From positions 23,065 through 58,316 of the forward strand of contig NZ_JAAHHW010000016.1 in assembly GCF_010692325.1 (NCBI RefSeq): a DNA stretch of 35,252 nt, in the 5' to 3' direction. The notes beneath the pieces were generated by a model, which ran no database searches, was not told where the DNA came from, and saw only the letters and a list, made by a program, of their open reading frames with translations. Made by a program: the position numbers and the translations under genes. The stretch comes from Moorena sp. SIO3I8 (GTDB lineage: Bacteria > Cyanobacteriota > Cyanobacteriia > Cyanobacteriales > Coleofasciculaceae). Positions within the stretch are counted from its first letter, which is position 1; every line of letters begins with the position of its first letter. Of this stretch, positions 1-8,759 are shown piece after piece.

Positions 1-415
1 TGTCAGATTTTAATGACTAAATTGGCGGATTTTTCGGGAAATTTTAGTTGATTTCCCTATCCCCCTATCCCCCTATCCCCCTATCTCCAATAATCGTTAA
101 CTTATTAAAGTTTGAAACAGCCCTGCCTTATTAAGGGGGGTTAGGAGGGATCCCTTTTCTGACTTCCCGACTCCCGACTCCCGACTCCCGACTCCCATTA
201 ACCCTGCAACTGTCTACCTGACCGATTTGAGAAATGCTAGATCATACCGGTGGTCGGCACACTACTCCCAGACAAAACCCATGCCAATCATCTAGTCCAA
301 TGGCATGAGCTGCTTCTTGATTGACCTTTGTAGGTTTCTGCTGAACACTTAACTTTCTAAACTTGATATAAGCCAACAATTAACAGCCGACAACCAAAGA
401 GAGGTCTTCTGTCTG
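1..415. other. Intergenic leader of ccmO with two short tandem arrays
   Basis: No gene is visible. An octamer array (unit CCCCCTAT, about 4 copies) lies at about 54-85 and a heptamer array (unit CGACTCC, about 5 copies) at about 161-197. The last 100 bases lead into ccmO, with a purine-rich AGAGAGG about 10 bases before its ATG as a likely ribosome binding site. In many cyanobacteria ccmO follows other ccm genes; none lies in the 415 bases shown. Confidence 0.6.
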
Positions 416-1183
416 ATGGAGTTATACAAACCTGGGCTTGTCCCTGACGATCCCTTGACAAAAAGAAAACGGTTTAACCAAGCCTCCCTAGGTTTAGTCT
501 CTACTCTAAGTTTTCCAGTAATTGTTAGTACTGCTGACGCCATGCTCAAGTCAGCAGAAGTTACCCTTGTGGGTTATGAAAAAACTGGTAGTGGTCACTG
601 CACTGCCATTGTGCGGGGAGCGATCGCTGAGGTCAGAATTGCTGTCGAATCGGGTAAGGATTATGCTCAACGAGAGGGTGAGTTGCTGTCCTCGACCATC
701 ATTGCGCGACCACTTCCCAACCTGGAAGTGATATTTCCCATCGGTGTTCACCTACTCGATCAAGTTAACCAAAATCATCGTAGCCGGGTCAGTAATCATG
801 CCCTAGGTCTTTTAGAGACGAGGGGATTGCCAGCAATGGTTGGGGCCTCGGATGCCATGCTCAAAGCTGCCAATGTACAGCTTACTGCCTACGAAACCAT
901 TGGGGCGGGTTTATGTACTGCCATTATTCGGGGTCGTGTGGCAGATGTAGCAGTTGCTTTACAAGTTGGAATGGCTGAAGCCCAGCGTATTGGTGAACTA
1001 ACCGCTGTGACAGTGATTCCTAGACCTCTTGAAGATTTAGAGAAAAGCTTGCCAGTAGCGAGTTGCCTGATCGAGGAGCAACCACAACCGTTGAGAATAC
1101 CAGTTAAGGTAAAGGAAGCAGAAAAAGAGCTAGTAGAACTACCAGATTTAAGAAACTTACCCATACGTACCAAAGATTCATAA
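416..1183 (+). CDS. ccmO: CcmO carboxysome shell protein, tandem BMC domains
   Basis: Structural protein of the beta-carboxysome shell, which encloses Rubisco and carbonic anhydrase. The 255 residues hold two bacterial-microcompartment (BMC) domains, about 23-103 and 129-208. Each has the DAMLKxA..V helix (DAMLKSAEV at 41, DAMLKAANV at 146), a CTAI(V/I)RG strand and a P-(R)-PL end. The two-domain layout separates CcmO (a trimer-forming, hexagon-like shell protein) from single-domain CcmK. A charged tail of about 45 residues follows. Next gene downstream on the same strand is a LysR regulator of the carbon-responsive group, 126 bases away, which fits a carbon-concentrating neighbourhood. Start chosen at the first ATG after a purine-rich site. 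The family call is firm. Confidence 0.93.
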   Translation: MELYKPGLVPDDPLTKRKRFNQASLGLVSTLSFPVIVSTADAMLKSAEVTLVGYEKTGSGHCTAIVRGAIAEVRIAVESGKDYAQREGELLSSTIIARPLPNLEVIFPIGVHLLDQVNQNHRSRVSNHALGLLETRGLPAMVGASDAMLKAANVQLTAYETIGAGLCTAIIRGRVADVAVALQVGMAEAQRIGELTAVTVIPRPLEDLEKSLPVASCLIEEQPQPLRIPVKVKEAEKELVELPDLRNLPIRTKDS

Positions 1184-1309
1184 TAGCTACCATGGAAAAA
1201 AGTCCACCATGAACACCATGAAATTCCCTTTTCCCCATTTCCCACTCCCTACTCCTGACTTTCAAGACTGTCAAAGACTAAGATCTATATCCTCATAGGA
1301 GTAATATCA

Positions 1310-2215
1310 TTGAAGCAAGCCACATTGCATCAGTTAAGGGTCTTTGAAGCAGTCGCTCGGCACCACAGCTTTACACGAGCTGCAGAAGAACTGTTTCTCA
1401 CCCAACCCACTGTCTCTATGCAGGTGAAGCAGCTAACCAAAGTTGTTGGTATGCCTCTGTTTGACCAGGTAGGTAAGCGAATCTACCTGACCCAGGTTGG
1501 TGAGGCACTAGTTAAAACCTGCCGCGATATCTTTGAGAATTTAGACCAGTTTGAGATGAAAGTGGCAGATCTCAAAGGTTTAAAACAGGGGCGTCTGCGC
1601 TTAGCAGTGATTACAACTGCGAAATATTTTATTCCTCGTTTACTAGGTCCGTTTTGCCAGCGTTATCCAGGCATTGATATTTCTCTCCAAGTCACCAACC
1701 ACGAATACATCCTTGGTCGTCTCAGTGAGAATCTAGATGACTTATACATTATGAGTCAGCTTCCGGAAAACCAGGAGACCTGCTATAAACCAGTGCAAGA
1801 AAACCCCCTGGTTGTGATCGCACGGGTCGATCATCCTCTAGCTCAGGAAAAAAATATCCCCCTTAAACGTCTAGCTCAAGAAACCTTTATTATGAGGGAG
1901 CCTGGTTCGGGAACACGCAAAGCTGTACAAAAACTGTTCGATCACCACCAGATTTCCCCAAAGGTGCGGCTGGATTTGGGGAGTAATGAGGCAATTAAGC
2001 AAGCGATCGCAGGGGGTTTAGGAATTTCTGTATTATCTCGTCATACCTTAGTTATGGAAGGGGTTAACTCTGAGCTGGTGGTTTTGGATGTAGAACACTT
2101 TCCGATCGAGCGTTACTGGTATGCTGTCTATCCGCGTAGCAAACAACTATCGATTGTTGCTGGTACTTTTCTAGATTATCTATTGACTTCAGAGCCACTG
2201 ATTTGCCAAAAATAA
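1310..2215 (+). CDS. LysR-family carbon-metabolism regulator (CmpR/CcmR/RbcR group)
   Basis: DNA-binding transcription factor of 301 residues. The N-terminal winged helix-turn-helix (about 5-63) has the LysR pattern: LHQLRVFEAVA, then HSFTRAAEELFLTQPTVS. A long linker helix and a periplasmic-binding-protein-like effector domain (about 92-295) follow. The sequence is typical of the cyanobacterial CbbR-like set (CmpR, CcmR/NdhR, RbcR), which sense 2-phosphoglycolate, 2-oxoglutarate or RuBP and control bicarbonate uptake, NDH-1 or Rubisco genes. I cannot tell which paralogue it is. The start is TTG: AGGAG lies 8 bases upstream (1297-1301) and MKQATLHQLRVFEA is the conserved N-terminus. Its position after ccmO supports a carbon-related role (inference). 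Confidence 0.88.
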   Translation: MKQATLHQLRVFEAVARHHSFTRAAEELFLTQPTVSMQVKQLTKVVGMPLFDQVGKRIYLTQVGEALVKTCRDIFENLDQFEMKVADLKGLKQGRLRLAVITTAKYFIPRLLGPFCQRYPGIDISLQVTNHEYILGRLSENLDDLYIMSQLPENQETCYKPVQENPLVVIARVDHPLAQEKNIPLKRLAQETFIMREPGSGTRKAVQKLFDHHQISPKVRLDLGSNEAIKQAIAGGLGISVLSRHTLVMEGVNSELVVLDVEHFPIERYWYAVYPRSKQLSIVAGTFLDYLLTSEPLICQK

Positions 2216-2325
2216 GATTGGTCAATAGCTCAAGCAAACCAGCTGTATCCTCCTTTTGACGGAACAGCTGGCTATTGTGCTTTTGTGCAAAGCTACTATT
2301 GCTCAATTCGTTGACGCGCGATTTA

Positions 2326-2442
2326 TTAAGATTTATTCAAATAATTTTGAGCTTGCTTGATAGCGATCGCACCAATATTGTAAGCTACCCAGCCTAGTGC
2401 TAGGAGTAAAGGCAATAAGACTATTAATAGACGTAAATCCAT
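2326..2442 (-). CDS. psbY: Photosystem II protein PsbY
   Basis: A 38-codon gene starting MDLRLLIVLLPLLLALGW and ending NYLNKS. PsbY is a single-pass thylakoid membrane subunit at the edge of photosystem II near cytochrome b559. The N-terminal MD(W/L)R, the hydrophobic segment (about 4-24) containing the LLPxLLAxGW pattern, and the polar tail AIKQAQNYLNKS match cyanobacterial PsbY as I recall it (about 36-42 residues). A strong GGAGG lies about 11 bases before the ATG on the minus strand (around 2453-2458). It converges with the LysR gene, with a 110-base gap. A HIP1 site lies within the coding sequence. Confidence 0.82.
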   Translation of the reverse strand: MDLRLLIVLLPLLLALGWVAYNIGAIAIKQAQNYLNKS

Positions 2443-2877
2443 GGTTCTAGTATCCTCCCTATAATGCTTGAAGTATTTTTACCCTCCCACCCCTAGAAGA
2501 AGTGGGGTTATTGGTTGAACAAGTTGCCGTGACTCAGTAATCAAATAACTCTTACCAAGCTAGATGGGTAACCTCCCTCAGCTTGATATGCCTTGTACCG
2601 GACGGTACTTAGTTGTTTATATATATAGTCGCACCTAATGGGTCAATTTTTTTTAGTTAATTTTTCAGTAAGCTGATCACCCATTTGTTCAAGACGTTGC
2701 ACGCTTCTTGGGAAAAACTTAATCAAAGTCAATCAAAGTTACCCACAGTTTACTAATTGGGAAGGAATCGGTAAAACGCGATGCAGCGCTGTTCTGATGG
2801 TGTTTTTCTCAATTATTGTCCACTGTTCCCTGATCGGAAGTTCCCTGTTCCGGGTTCCGGGCAACGGCAGCGAAGTA
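2443..2877. other. Intergenic region upstream of psbY
   Basis: No further gene is supported. It should carry the psbY promoter (reading leftwards). A short hairpin (ACCCC/GGGGT arms) lies at about 2488-2506 and a small inverted repeat TACCGGACGGTA near 2595-2606. The end contains degenerate TTCCCTG repeats (about 2822-2853). Confidence 0.45.
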
Positions 2878-3429
2878 TTATGTTAGACTAAACCCTAAAT
2901 CTGTGCCTTTACCTGCATGAACTAGAGCCAACTTTTCATAGTGCCGTGCATGTTCAATCAGTTCAGCGGCTTGAGCCTCCGAAACATCCCGTAATTTTTT
3001 GGCAGGGACACCGACTACCAGGGACAGGGGAGGAACGTCTTTACTAACCACAGCTCCAGCGCCCACGATACTACCATGACCGACACGAACCCCATCGAGT
3101 ACCACTGCTCCAATACCAATCAAGCTACCCTGTTCAATATATGCTGAATGAATGACAGCGCGATGACCAACAGTGACATGGTCTTCTAAAACTGTTGGCT
3201 TGCCGGGATCTCCGTGTAAAATTGCGCCATCTTGAATATTAGTGCGATCGCCAATCTCGATGCGCTCCACATCACCTCTGACTACAGCACCATACCAAAT
3301 GCTAACTCCTGCAGCTACGGACACCTGACCCATAACTACAGCATTAGGGGCGACAAAGGCAGCAAGAGAAAGATCTGGGGGAGGCCAAAAAGATGTCAGT
3401 ATTGGGGTTTGAGGTAAGGGATAATCCAC
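2878..3429 (-). CDS. Gamma-carbonic-anhydrase-like hexapeptide protein
   Basis: Left-handed beta-helix protein of 183 residues, the YrdA/gamma-carbonic-anhydrase-like group (often named ferripyochelin-binding protein). It has about eight hexapeptide turns between residues 23 and 130, an early RGD (51-53) and NIQDGAILHG. The three zinc histidines expected for the family fall at H72 (ILHG), H89 (VGH) and H94 (VIH). A C-terminal helix (about 150-172) packs on the trimer. All metal ligands are present, so hydration of CO2 or a related metal function is possible, but many members have no measured activity. It lacks the Rubisco-small-subunit-like repeats of CcmM, so it is a stand-alone homologue. 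Proximity to ccmO is suggestive only. Confidence 0.85.
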   Translation of the reverse strand: MDYPLPQTPILTSFWPPPDLSLAAFVAPNAVVMGQVSVAAGVSIWYGAVVRGDVERIEIGDRTNIQDGAILHGDPGKPTVLEDHVTVGHRAVIHSAYIEQGSLIGIGAVVLDGVRVGHGSIVGAGAVVSKDVPPLSLVVGVPAKKLRDVSEAQAAELIEHARHYEKLALVHAGKGTDLGFSLT

Positions 3430-3584
3430 AATTAATCACAATAGGGAGATAATGGTAATTAATACCTTAGGTTTTACATAGGTTTTACAGTGGGGTCACT
3501 GAGACCAACACCACTAAATACCCAGTTATAATGATGGAGCCATTAGGTAATAGCATATACCTCTAAGGCACTCCCTAGCATTTA

Positions 3585-4091
3585 ATGATTGATTCTAGCT
3601 TGCAGTACCCGATATTCGGTTCAGAAATTAAATGTCCTCACTGCCGTCAGATAATTCCGGCATTGACGTTGACTGACACTTACTTGTGTCCACGTCATGG
3701 TGCGTTTGAAGCCAACCCAAAAACTGGGGAACTGATTCATTTACAATCTGGGCGTCACTGGCGTCTATGGCAAGATAAATGGTACCGACAGCACACTCAT
3801 CCTGATGGAATTCGCTTTGAGATTCACGAAGCCCTAGACAAGCTATACACTGAAGGATATCGGGCAACACGGGTGATTATTGCCAGTCGTTATCGGGATT
3901 TAGTGAGTGCCTACCTAGAGCGCAGTACCCCCTGGCGAGGGAACTCAGAGTCAGGCAAACCCAGGTTGTATGGCTTGCCGGTAGAATTTAGCCCAGAACC
4001 TGAGGAAGAACCTTGTTGGGCAGTGATCAATTTTGATTTGGAAAAAGAACCTGGAGTACCTGTGCGCTACCCTTATTTCCGATTGTTTTAG
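3585..4091 (+). CDS. Cyanobacterial conserved protein with zinc-ribbon motif (TIGR02652-like)
   Basis: A 168-residue soluble protein that I recognise as a cyanobacteria-restricted family (TIGR02652-like) without a known function. A CPHC pair (17-20) followed by CPRH (35-38) makes a likely four-ligand zinc site. The rest is rich in aromatic and charged residues (SGRHWRLWQDKWYRQ near 55-70) and ends in VPVRYPYFRLF. No signal peptide or membrane segment is seen. Start is the ATG at 3585. It stands alone: the gamma-CA gene diverges upstream and a heptamer array follows the stop. Function unknown. Confidence 0.8.
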   Translation: MIDSSLQYPIFGSEIKCPHCRQIIPALTLTDTYLCPRHGAFEANPKTGELIHLQSGRHWRLWQDKWYRQHTHPDGIRFEIHEALDKLYTEGYRATRVIIASRYRDLVSAYLERSTPWRGNSESGKPRLYGLPVEFSPEPEEEPCWAVINFDLEKEPGVPVRYPYFRLF

Positions 4092-4092
4092 T

Positions 4093-4139
4093 TATTGGTG
4101 ATTGGTGATTAGTGATTGGTGATTGGTGATTGGTGATTT
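4093..4139. repeat. Heptamer array TGATTGG
   Basis: About six copies of a 7-bp unit (GGTGATT), one with a GGT-to-AGT change, just after a stop codon. It belongs to the class of short tandemly repeated heptamers common between cyanobacterial genes. Confidence 0.85.
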
Positions 4140-4203
4140 CACTACACCTGTTGTTGGTTAGAAAGGAAAAAGGGTAAAGGAAAAAGGCCAAAGGACAAAA
4201 CCC

Positions 4204-4641
4204 ATGCATCATGCTTCGATTCGCACAGCCAATATTCATCGCGCGATCGCATTTTATGAGAAGTTGGGATTCACGGTATCTGAACGCTTCACTACTGGCA
4301 TGACTCTAGCGTGTTGGATGAAGGGACTGGGTGGACGCTTGGAACTAATCCAAATTCCTGAACCATTACCAGCACCGGATGCCTTTGGGGATGAGCATTA
4401 TGTGGGGTATTACCACGTGTCTTTTGACCTAACTGATAGCGCTACTGATTTGCCCAGTTGGTTAGAGTCCTTGAAAGAAAGTTTTAAAGAGGCTTCTGAG
4501 CAGAACCCAGAGCAGTTTCAACCGTTGAAGGTTCTATTGGAACCTACCCAACAGATGATCGGTAATCGTGTTTATGAGGTAGCGTTTATCGCTGATACTG
4601 ATGGTTTACCGTTGGAGTTTTTGTATCTCCTAAAAACCTAG
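4204..4641 (+). CDS. VOC (glyoxalase/bleomycin-resistance fold) family protein
   Basis: A 145-residue single-chain member of the vicinal oxygen chelate superfamily. It opens with the family hallmark MHHASIRTANIHRAIAFYEKLGFTVSERF: the metal-side His at 2 or 3, then the helix and FYxxLGF. The second beta-alpha-beta-beta-beta half carries YYHVSFDL (about 70-77) and ends with the strand DTDGLPLEFLYLL, whose Glu is the usual last ligand. The substrate cannot be assigned; lactoylglutathione lyase, dioxygenase-like or antibiotic-binding roles are all known in this fold. An A/G-rich stretch containing AAAGG precedes the ATG at 4204. It overlaps nothing. Confidence 0.78.
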   Translation: MHHASIRTANIHRAIAFYEKLGFTVSERFTTGMTLACWMKGLGGRLELIQIPEPLPAPDAFGDEHYVGYYHVSFDLTDSATDLPSWLESLKESFKEASEQNPEQFQPLKVLLEPTQQMIGNRVYEVAFIADTDGLPLEFLYLLKT

Positions 4642-4689
4642 ACATAGCTAGACACCGGTTTTAGGGAGTCGGGAGCGGTGCGACCCGAA

Positions 4690-4740
4690 GGTGCGACCCA
4701 AGGGCGCGAGCAATCCCTCGCGCCCTTGGAGGCGCGCACC
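4690..4740. repeat. Long GC-rich hairpin
   Basis: Interrupted palindrome: outer arms GGTGCG (4690-4695) and CGCACC (4735-4740), and perfect 13-bp inner arms (4698-4710 and 4717-4729, CCAAGGGCGCGAG type). The half GGTGCGACCCAAGGGCG recurs in the 42-bp array at 21340-21486, so this is a dispersed repeat family rather than only a terminator. Confidence 0.75.
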
Positions 4741-4852
4741 TTGAGCGAATTTAATTACGGGTCAAGCGCACCGAGGGAGTCGGAATGCCCTGAAAAAAAA
4801 ATTACTGGTCTGTATAGCGGTTTTTCCCCTAATGAGGTAGACAGAATTTTTG

Positions 4853-4947
4853 CCCTGTTCCCTGTTCCCTGTTCCCTGTTCCCTGTTCCCTGTTCCCTGT
4901 TCCCTGTTCCCTGTTCCCTGTTCCCTGTTCCCTGTTCCCTGTTCCCT
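4853..4947. repeat. Heptamer array CCCTGTT
   Basis: About 13.5 perfect copies of a 7-bp unit between the VOC gene and the 3' end of ftsW. The unit is not a multiple of three in a single codon phase over fewer than three copies, so any ORF through it is an artefact. Confidence 0.92.
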
Positions 4948-5000
4948 AAAACCAGAAACTCTGTATCTCACCAAATTGAAAACCGCTATATTGCTCACTT

Positions 5001-6209
5001 TTACCTTTTAGCTTTTACCTTGTGCCTTCTTTGCCGTCGTTCTGCTATATACTGGCGGCGACTTTGTATAGACACAACTTTCGCCTCACTACTCTCTCGT
5101 GCCACCCGAATCAACAACCCAGCGGAACACAAACTGGAAATCATCGAACTTCCCCCATAACTAAAGAATGGGAAGGGTAAACCAGTAGTGGGAAGAGCCC
5201 CAGAAGCAACACCAATATTTAACAGAGACTGTCCGACAATAAACAGCATTGCCCCAATCGCGATTAACTGATAGACTCGGTTTCTGGCCTTAATAGCTAC
5301 AATCACCGCTAGGGTCATGTATGTCATCAACAATAACATTAGCGCTATACTACCAGCAAAGCCAAATTCCTCAGCAAAGACAGAAAAGATAAAATCAGTG
5401 TGTTGAATGGGTAAATAGAATAACTTTTGTTGGGATAACCCAAAGCCAGAGCCCCAAGTCCCACCCGAACCAATAGCCAGAAGACTTTGAACCAATTGGT
5501 ATCCATCTCGCATCGGATCAGCCCAAGGATTTAGGAATGACATCACCCGACGCCGTTGGTAATCCTTGATGCTGATACTGAGTACTGCCAGCAGGACACC
5601 ACCAAATGCTGTACCTCCCAAGTAAGAAAACGGTAACCCTGCTGCTAGAGCAACTAGCCACAAGGTCATCCCACAAAGTGCTGTTGTACTCAGATTAGGC
5701 TGTAACAAAATTCCCACCAACACCACCATAAAAATCCCCAGCCACGTGAAACGGGTCCGCCACCTAAGCCGGTCCCACTGCCCAAATACCCGAGCTGCTT
5801 GTAACACTAGAAACGGCTTCATTAACTCTGAAGGTTGCAGGGGAACCGAACCGAAAGATAACCAGCGAGTTGCCCCATTAACCGTTGTTCCCACACCAGG
5901 AATTAACGTCAATAAGAGCAGCACCAAGAGCACCAAGACCAACCAATGGCTGATTTTTAGCAAATAACGCAACGGTGATCGCACCAATAGGTTAAATCCC
6001 ACTAAACCCAAGACTACCCACATCAGCTGTCGCTTGACGTAGTATGTTCCATCCCCTAACTCGACATCTGCGATCGCATAAGAAGCTGAGAACAGAATTA
6101 CTATTCCGATCAACAGCCATAGAAACGTTAACCACTTCAGTAACCGAGCAGTTACTGCCCAGTCTGTAGTGGAGGGATTAAATAATAGAATCAGGTTACG
6201 TAGAGCCAC
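5001..6209 (-). CDS. ftsW: FtsW, peptidoglycan glycosyltransferase of division (SEDS family)
   Basis: SEDS-family integral membrane protein of 402 residues that polymerises lipid II at the division septum with its partner class B PBP. About ten hydrophobic segments are visible. Family signatures: NGATRWLSFGSVPLQPSE (111-128), the GGTWGSGFGLSQQKLFYLP loop (249-267), HTDFIFSVFAEEFGF (270-284), and the C-terminal TTGLPFPFFSYGGSSM. A basic tail (RRQYIAERRQRRHKVKAKR) is cytoplasmic. FtsW rather than RodA is favoured by length and the QKLFYLP..HTDF spacing, but the two are close. The start is GTG at 6209; the nearer ATG is out of frame and stops at once. The gene stands alone between repeat arrays. 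Confidence 0.88.
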   Translation of the reverse strand: MALRNLILLFNPSTTDWAVTARLLKWLTFLWLLIGIVILFSASYAIADVELGDGTYYVKRQLMWVVLGLVGFNLLVRSPLRYLLKISHWLVLVLLVLLLLTLIPGVGTTVNGATRWLSFGSVPLQPSELMKPFLVLQAARVFGQWDRLRWRTRFTWLGIFMVVLVGILLQPNLSTTALCGMTLWLVALAAGLPFSYLGGTAFGGVLLAVLSISIKDYQRRRVMSFLNPWADPMRDGYQLVQSLLAIGSGGTWGSGFGLSQQKLFYLPIQHTDFIFSVFAEEFGFAGSIALMLLLMTYMTLAVIVAIKARNRVYQLIAIGAMLFIVGQSLLNIGVASGALPTTGLPFPFFSYGGSSMISSLCSAGLLIRVARESSEAKVVSIQSRRQYIAERRQRRHKVKAKR

Positions 6210-6227
6210 GTTTCATCAGGTTGGTTA

Positions 6228-6512
6228 AAGGTTATGTGGTTGAACGCGATCCCGTGGCCAAACGCGCCCCGCGTGGCCAATAGGCCAAGGCCAAGGTTAT
6301 GTGGTTGAAGGTTATGTGGTTGAAGGTTATGTGGTTGAAGGTTATGTGGTTGAAGGTTATGTGGTTGAAGGTTATGTGGTTGAAGGTTATGTGGTTGAAG
6401 GTTATGTGGTTGAAGGTTATGTGGTTGAAAGTTATGTGGTTGAAGGTTATGTGGTTGAACGCGATGGACGAAGTCCCGCTTTCAGCGATCGCGTGGCCTT
6501 TTGGCCAAGGTT
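6228..6512. repeat. 15-bp tandem array framed by GGCC/HIP1 palindromes
   Basis: Unit GGTTATGTGGTTGAA, about 11 copies at about 6294-6460 (one copy with G-to-A), preceded by a single copy at about 6230. On both sides sit GGCC-palindrome segments: 6253-6296 (GTGGCCAATAGGCCAAGG) and 6484-6510 (a HIP1 octamer followed by GTGGCCTTTTGGCCAAGG). Because 15 is a multiple of 3, open frames run through it, but they encode only a monotonous VEGYV or WLKVM repeat with no gene support. Confidence 0.9.
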
Positions 6513-6583
6513 ATTTGGTTATGTAGTTGTTGGCCCTCTCTTGCTTCTGTTTCCATCCCCCCATTTTGAACCAAAAATCACAA

Positions 6584-6604
6584 AGGGGTCCTAGTAGACC
6601 CCCT
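6584..6604. terminator. Terminator at the 3' end of the apc operon
   Basis: Hairpin with arms AGGGGTC (6584-6590) and GACCCCCT, loop CTAGTA. On the plus strand a run of ten T follows; on the minus strand a T-rich stretch follows after TTTGTG. It lies 41 bases past the apcC stop, so it probably ends the apc transcript and may work in both directions. Confidence 0.75.
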
Positions 6605-6644
6605 GAAATTTTTTTTTTGATAAACAGCTATTATCGAAAAATCC

Positions 6645-6845
6645 TTACAAACCGGTGTTTGTACCTTGCTTACCAGTTGCCAGCTTAACTTTAATAATTT
6701 TGCCACCCATTTTCTGGATGCGCTGCTGCTCACGGAACCAGTTGTCGTAGGAAACGAGCTTGGTAAAAAAAGTATTCTGTAACTCCCGTTGTGTCCTAAT
6801 TCTGCTTTGGCTTGGCACACAAGCAGTTATTTCAAACGTCCGCAT
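6645..6845 (-). CDS. apcC: Allophycocyanin core linker ApcC (Lc 7.8)
   Basis: Small phycobilisome linker of 66 residues with one CpcD-type domain. It sits inside the allophycocyanin trimer and adjusts its spectrum and stability. The chain reads MRTFEITACVPSQSRIRTQR, then ELQNTFFTKLVSYDNWFREQ and a KMGGKIIKVKLATGKQGTNTGL end, which is near-invariant among cyanobacteria. The open frame extends nine codons further upstream, but the family N-terminus and an AGGAG about 10 bases before this ATG fix the start at 6845. Last gene of apcE-A-B-C; 286 bases separate it from apcB, a spacer that may allow separate expression of apcC. Confidence 0.96.
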   Translation of the reverse strand: MRTFEITACVPSQSRIRTQRELQNTFFTKLVSYDNWFREQQRIQKMGGKIIKVKLATGKQGTNTGL

Positions 6846-7131
6846 GAGCTTATTTCTCCTAGTAAAATTCAAGAAAATTTTAATTCTGGTTTGATTCCAA
6901 GATGGCTAAAAAACTGCCTATCGCCTAAAGCGAGGGAATAAATTGGTTAATCAAATATCTCAAGTATTCCAAAGTCTGGGAGTTAATTGTCAATACTAGA
7001 CTGTCAAAACTCCTCTGCTTGACTTACGTGAGCCAGATTCGCCTTTAACAAGCTAGCACTCACAATCAACTTCCCAGACCTTAATTACACAGACAACTAC
7101 AGGCTGGCGAATTCCATCAACACTAGCTAAC

Positions 7132-7617
7132 TTAGCTTAAGCCAGAGCAGATGTAGTCAAAGTATACACCCATTTCCTTACCAGCATCAGGACCAACTAA
7201 GCTAGCGGTAACTTCCTTCATGCCTTGGATGGAATTGGTGGTATTGCCAATGGGAACACCAAGGGAGTTGTAGGTTTCCTTCAAGCCATTGAGTACGCGC
7301 TCATCAAGGATAGATGGGTCACCGGCCAACATCGCATAGGTAGCATAACGCAAGAAGTAATCCATGTCACGGATACAAGCTGCGTAGCGGCGAGTGGTGT
7401 ACATATTGCCACCAGGACGAGTGCTGTCGGAATACAACAGGGTTTTAGCAACTGCTTCCTTAACGATGGTAGCAGCATTAGCACTAATGGCAGTTGCTGC
7501 ACGTACCCGCAGCTCACCAGTTTGGAAATAGCCCTTGAGCTTTTCCATAGCGGAGTCGTCTAGATATTTACCTTGGACGTCCGCAGAGTTGATAACAGCA
7601 GTAATTGCGTCTTGCAT
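7132..7617 (-). CDS. apcB: Allophycocyanin beta subunit
   Basis: Light-harvesting pigment protein of the phycobilisome core, 161 residues as usual. The phycocyanobilin-binding cysteine is C81 in [21 protein letters not shown]. The asparagine normally methylated in beta subunits is N71 (GGNMYTTRR). It pairs with ApcA to form (alpha-beta)3 discs. It lies 90 bases downstream of apcA on the same strand. AAGGAA precedes the ATG as ribosome binding site. Confidence 0.97.
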   Translation of the reverse strand: MQDAITAVINSADVQGKYLDDSAMEKLKGYFQTGELRVRAATAISANAATIVKEAVAKTLLYSDSTRPGGNMYTTRRYAACIRDMDYFLRYATYAMLAGDPSILDERVLNGLKETYNSLGVPIGNTTNSIQGMKEVTASLVGPDAGKEMGVYFDYICSGLS

Positions 7618-7707
7618 GATTCTATTTCCTTATTTAAGTCAAGTTGTGATTATCGGTTCTACAGACAGACTTGCCTCAGAACACTAGGCCAAGGGGTATT
7701 TATTGCC

Positions 7708-8193
7708 CTACAACAATCCACCAATCACATAGTCGAAGTAAGAGCCAGCTTCAGCAGCATCGTCTCCAGACATCATGCCAGTAGCGATACCCTTCATGCA
7801 ACGGACGCTTTCGGCAACAGCATCAATGGAGGTACCTAAAGACTTGTACATTTCCTTAGCACCTACTAGACCAATTTCTTCAATTGGTGTGGTATCACCA
7901 GCCACAATACCGTAGGTAATCAAGCGTAGGTAGTAATCCATGTCCCGCAGGCAAGTAGCGGTCATTTCCGGACCGTAGGCGTTACCACCAGGAGAGACAA
8001 CATCTGGACGCTTTTGGAATAGTTGGTCTCCAGCTTGCTTAACAATTGTCTCACGGGAGCCTGTTAAGGTTTGAGCGATACGTAAGCGCTGCTCACCAGA
8101 AGTAACAAAGCTTTTGATACCGTCTAATTCACTAGGGCTCAGATAGCGAGCCTCAGCATCTGCATTCACGATGGATTTCGTGACAATACTCAT
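7708..8193 (-). CDS. apcA: Allophycocyanin alpha subunit
   Basis: Partner of ApcB in the core cylinders, 161 residues. The bilin cysteine is C81 in [23 protein letters not shown], and the protein ends [12 protein letters not shown] strong GGAGGA lies about 9 bases before the ATG. The 747 bases to apcE upstream contain a long potential leader plus two repeat arrays, so apcA may have its own promoter in addition to readthrough from apcE, as described in other cyanobacteria (inference). Confidence 0.97.
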   Translation of the reverse strand: MSIVTKSIVNADAEARYLSPSELDGIKSFVTSGEQRLRIAQTLTGSRETIVKQAGDQLFQKRPDVVSPGGNAYGPEMTATCLRDMDYYLRLITYGIVAGDTTPIEEIGLVGAKEMYKSLGTSIDAVAESVRCMKGIATGMMSGDDAAEAGSYFDYVIGGLL

Positions 8194-8594
8194 AGATGGA
8201 TTCCTCCAGAAAAAAATATCACCAGGTTTGTGTAAACCGGCATTTCCAAAAATGAACGCTCTCTAACTAACCTTGCGGTGTAATTAGAGCTTCTGTCCCA
8301 TTGCAGTTACTCGCAATGTGCCGGGTAAATCGCCGTTCTCGATACGCCGTCAGCACAGAGCGCCGACGCACGTCCCAGCAAAACTTGGTTTGGCTAACCC
8401 TGCCTAAATTAAAGGCCTAAATCAAAGCCTAAATCAAAGCAGGTTAATCATAAACCTAGCTTCCGGGAATATTTTGCTACAGATTGTTGACATTTTTCCC
8501 AGCTTCGCAACACATCGTAACATTTTCCCTAATCAAGTATGAAGTATTAAGTATTAAGTATGAAGGGTGAGTTACAGGTTAGTGGCCTTAGTTA

Positions 8595-8632
8595 AGGGAG
8601 TAGGGAGTAGGGAGTAGGGAGTAGGGAGTAGG
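8595..8632. repeat. Heptamer array GGGAGTA
   Basis: Five perfect copies of a 7-bp unit in the apcE-apcA spacer. Confidence 0.88.
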
Positions 8633-8759
8633 GGTTGCGAAAATTGACTGTACCTCAGTGATGGCAAAGTAATTTTAGTTTGGGGTTGCTATTCCGGCTT
8701 GATCAGGTTTGGGGGTTGAAAGTTGAACCTTTAAGGCTAGTCCAACCTACGGACAGCCT

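Noticed and set aside
4678-5160. 160-codon plus-strand frame and its minus-strand counterpart (4762-4998)
   Set aside because: They run through the hairpin, the CCCTGTT array and the antisense of the ftsW 3' end; the protein is FPVPCSL repeats, with no family resemblance.
6299-6594. Two plus-strand frames with VEGYV or WLKVM repeats
   Set aside because: Products of the 15-bp array; no ribosome binding site and no conserved sequence.
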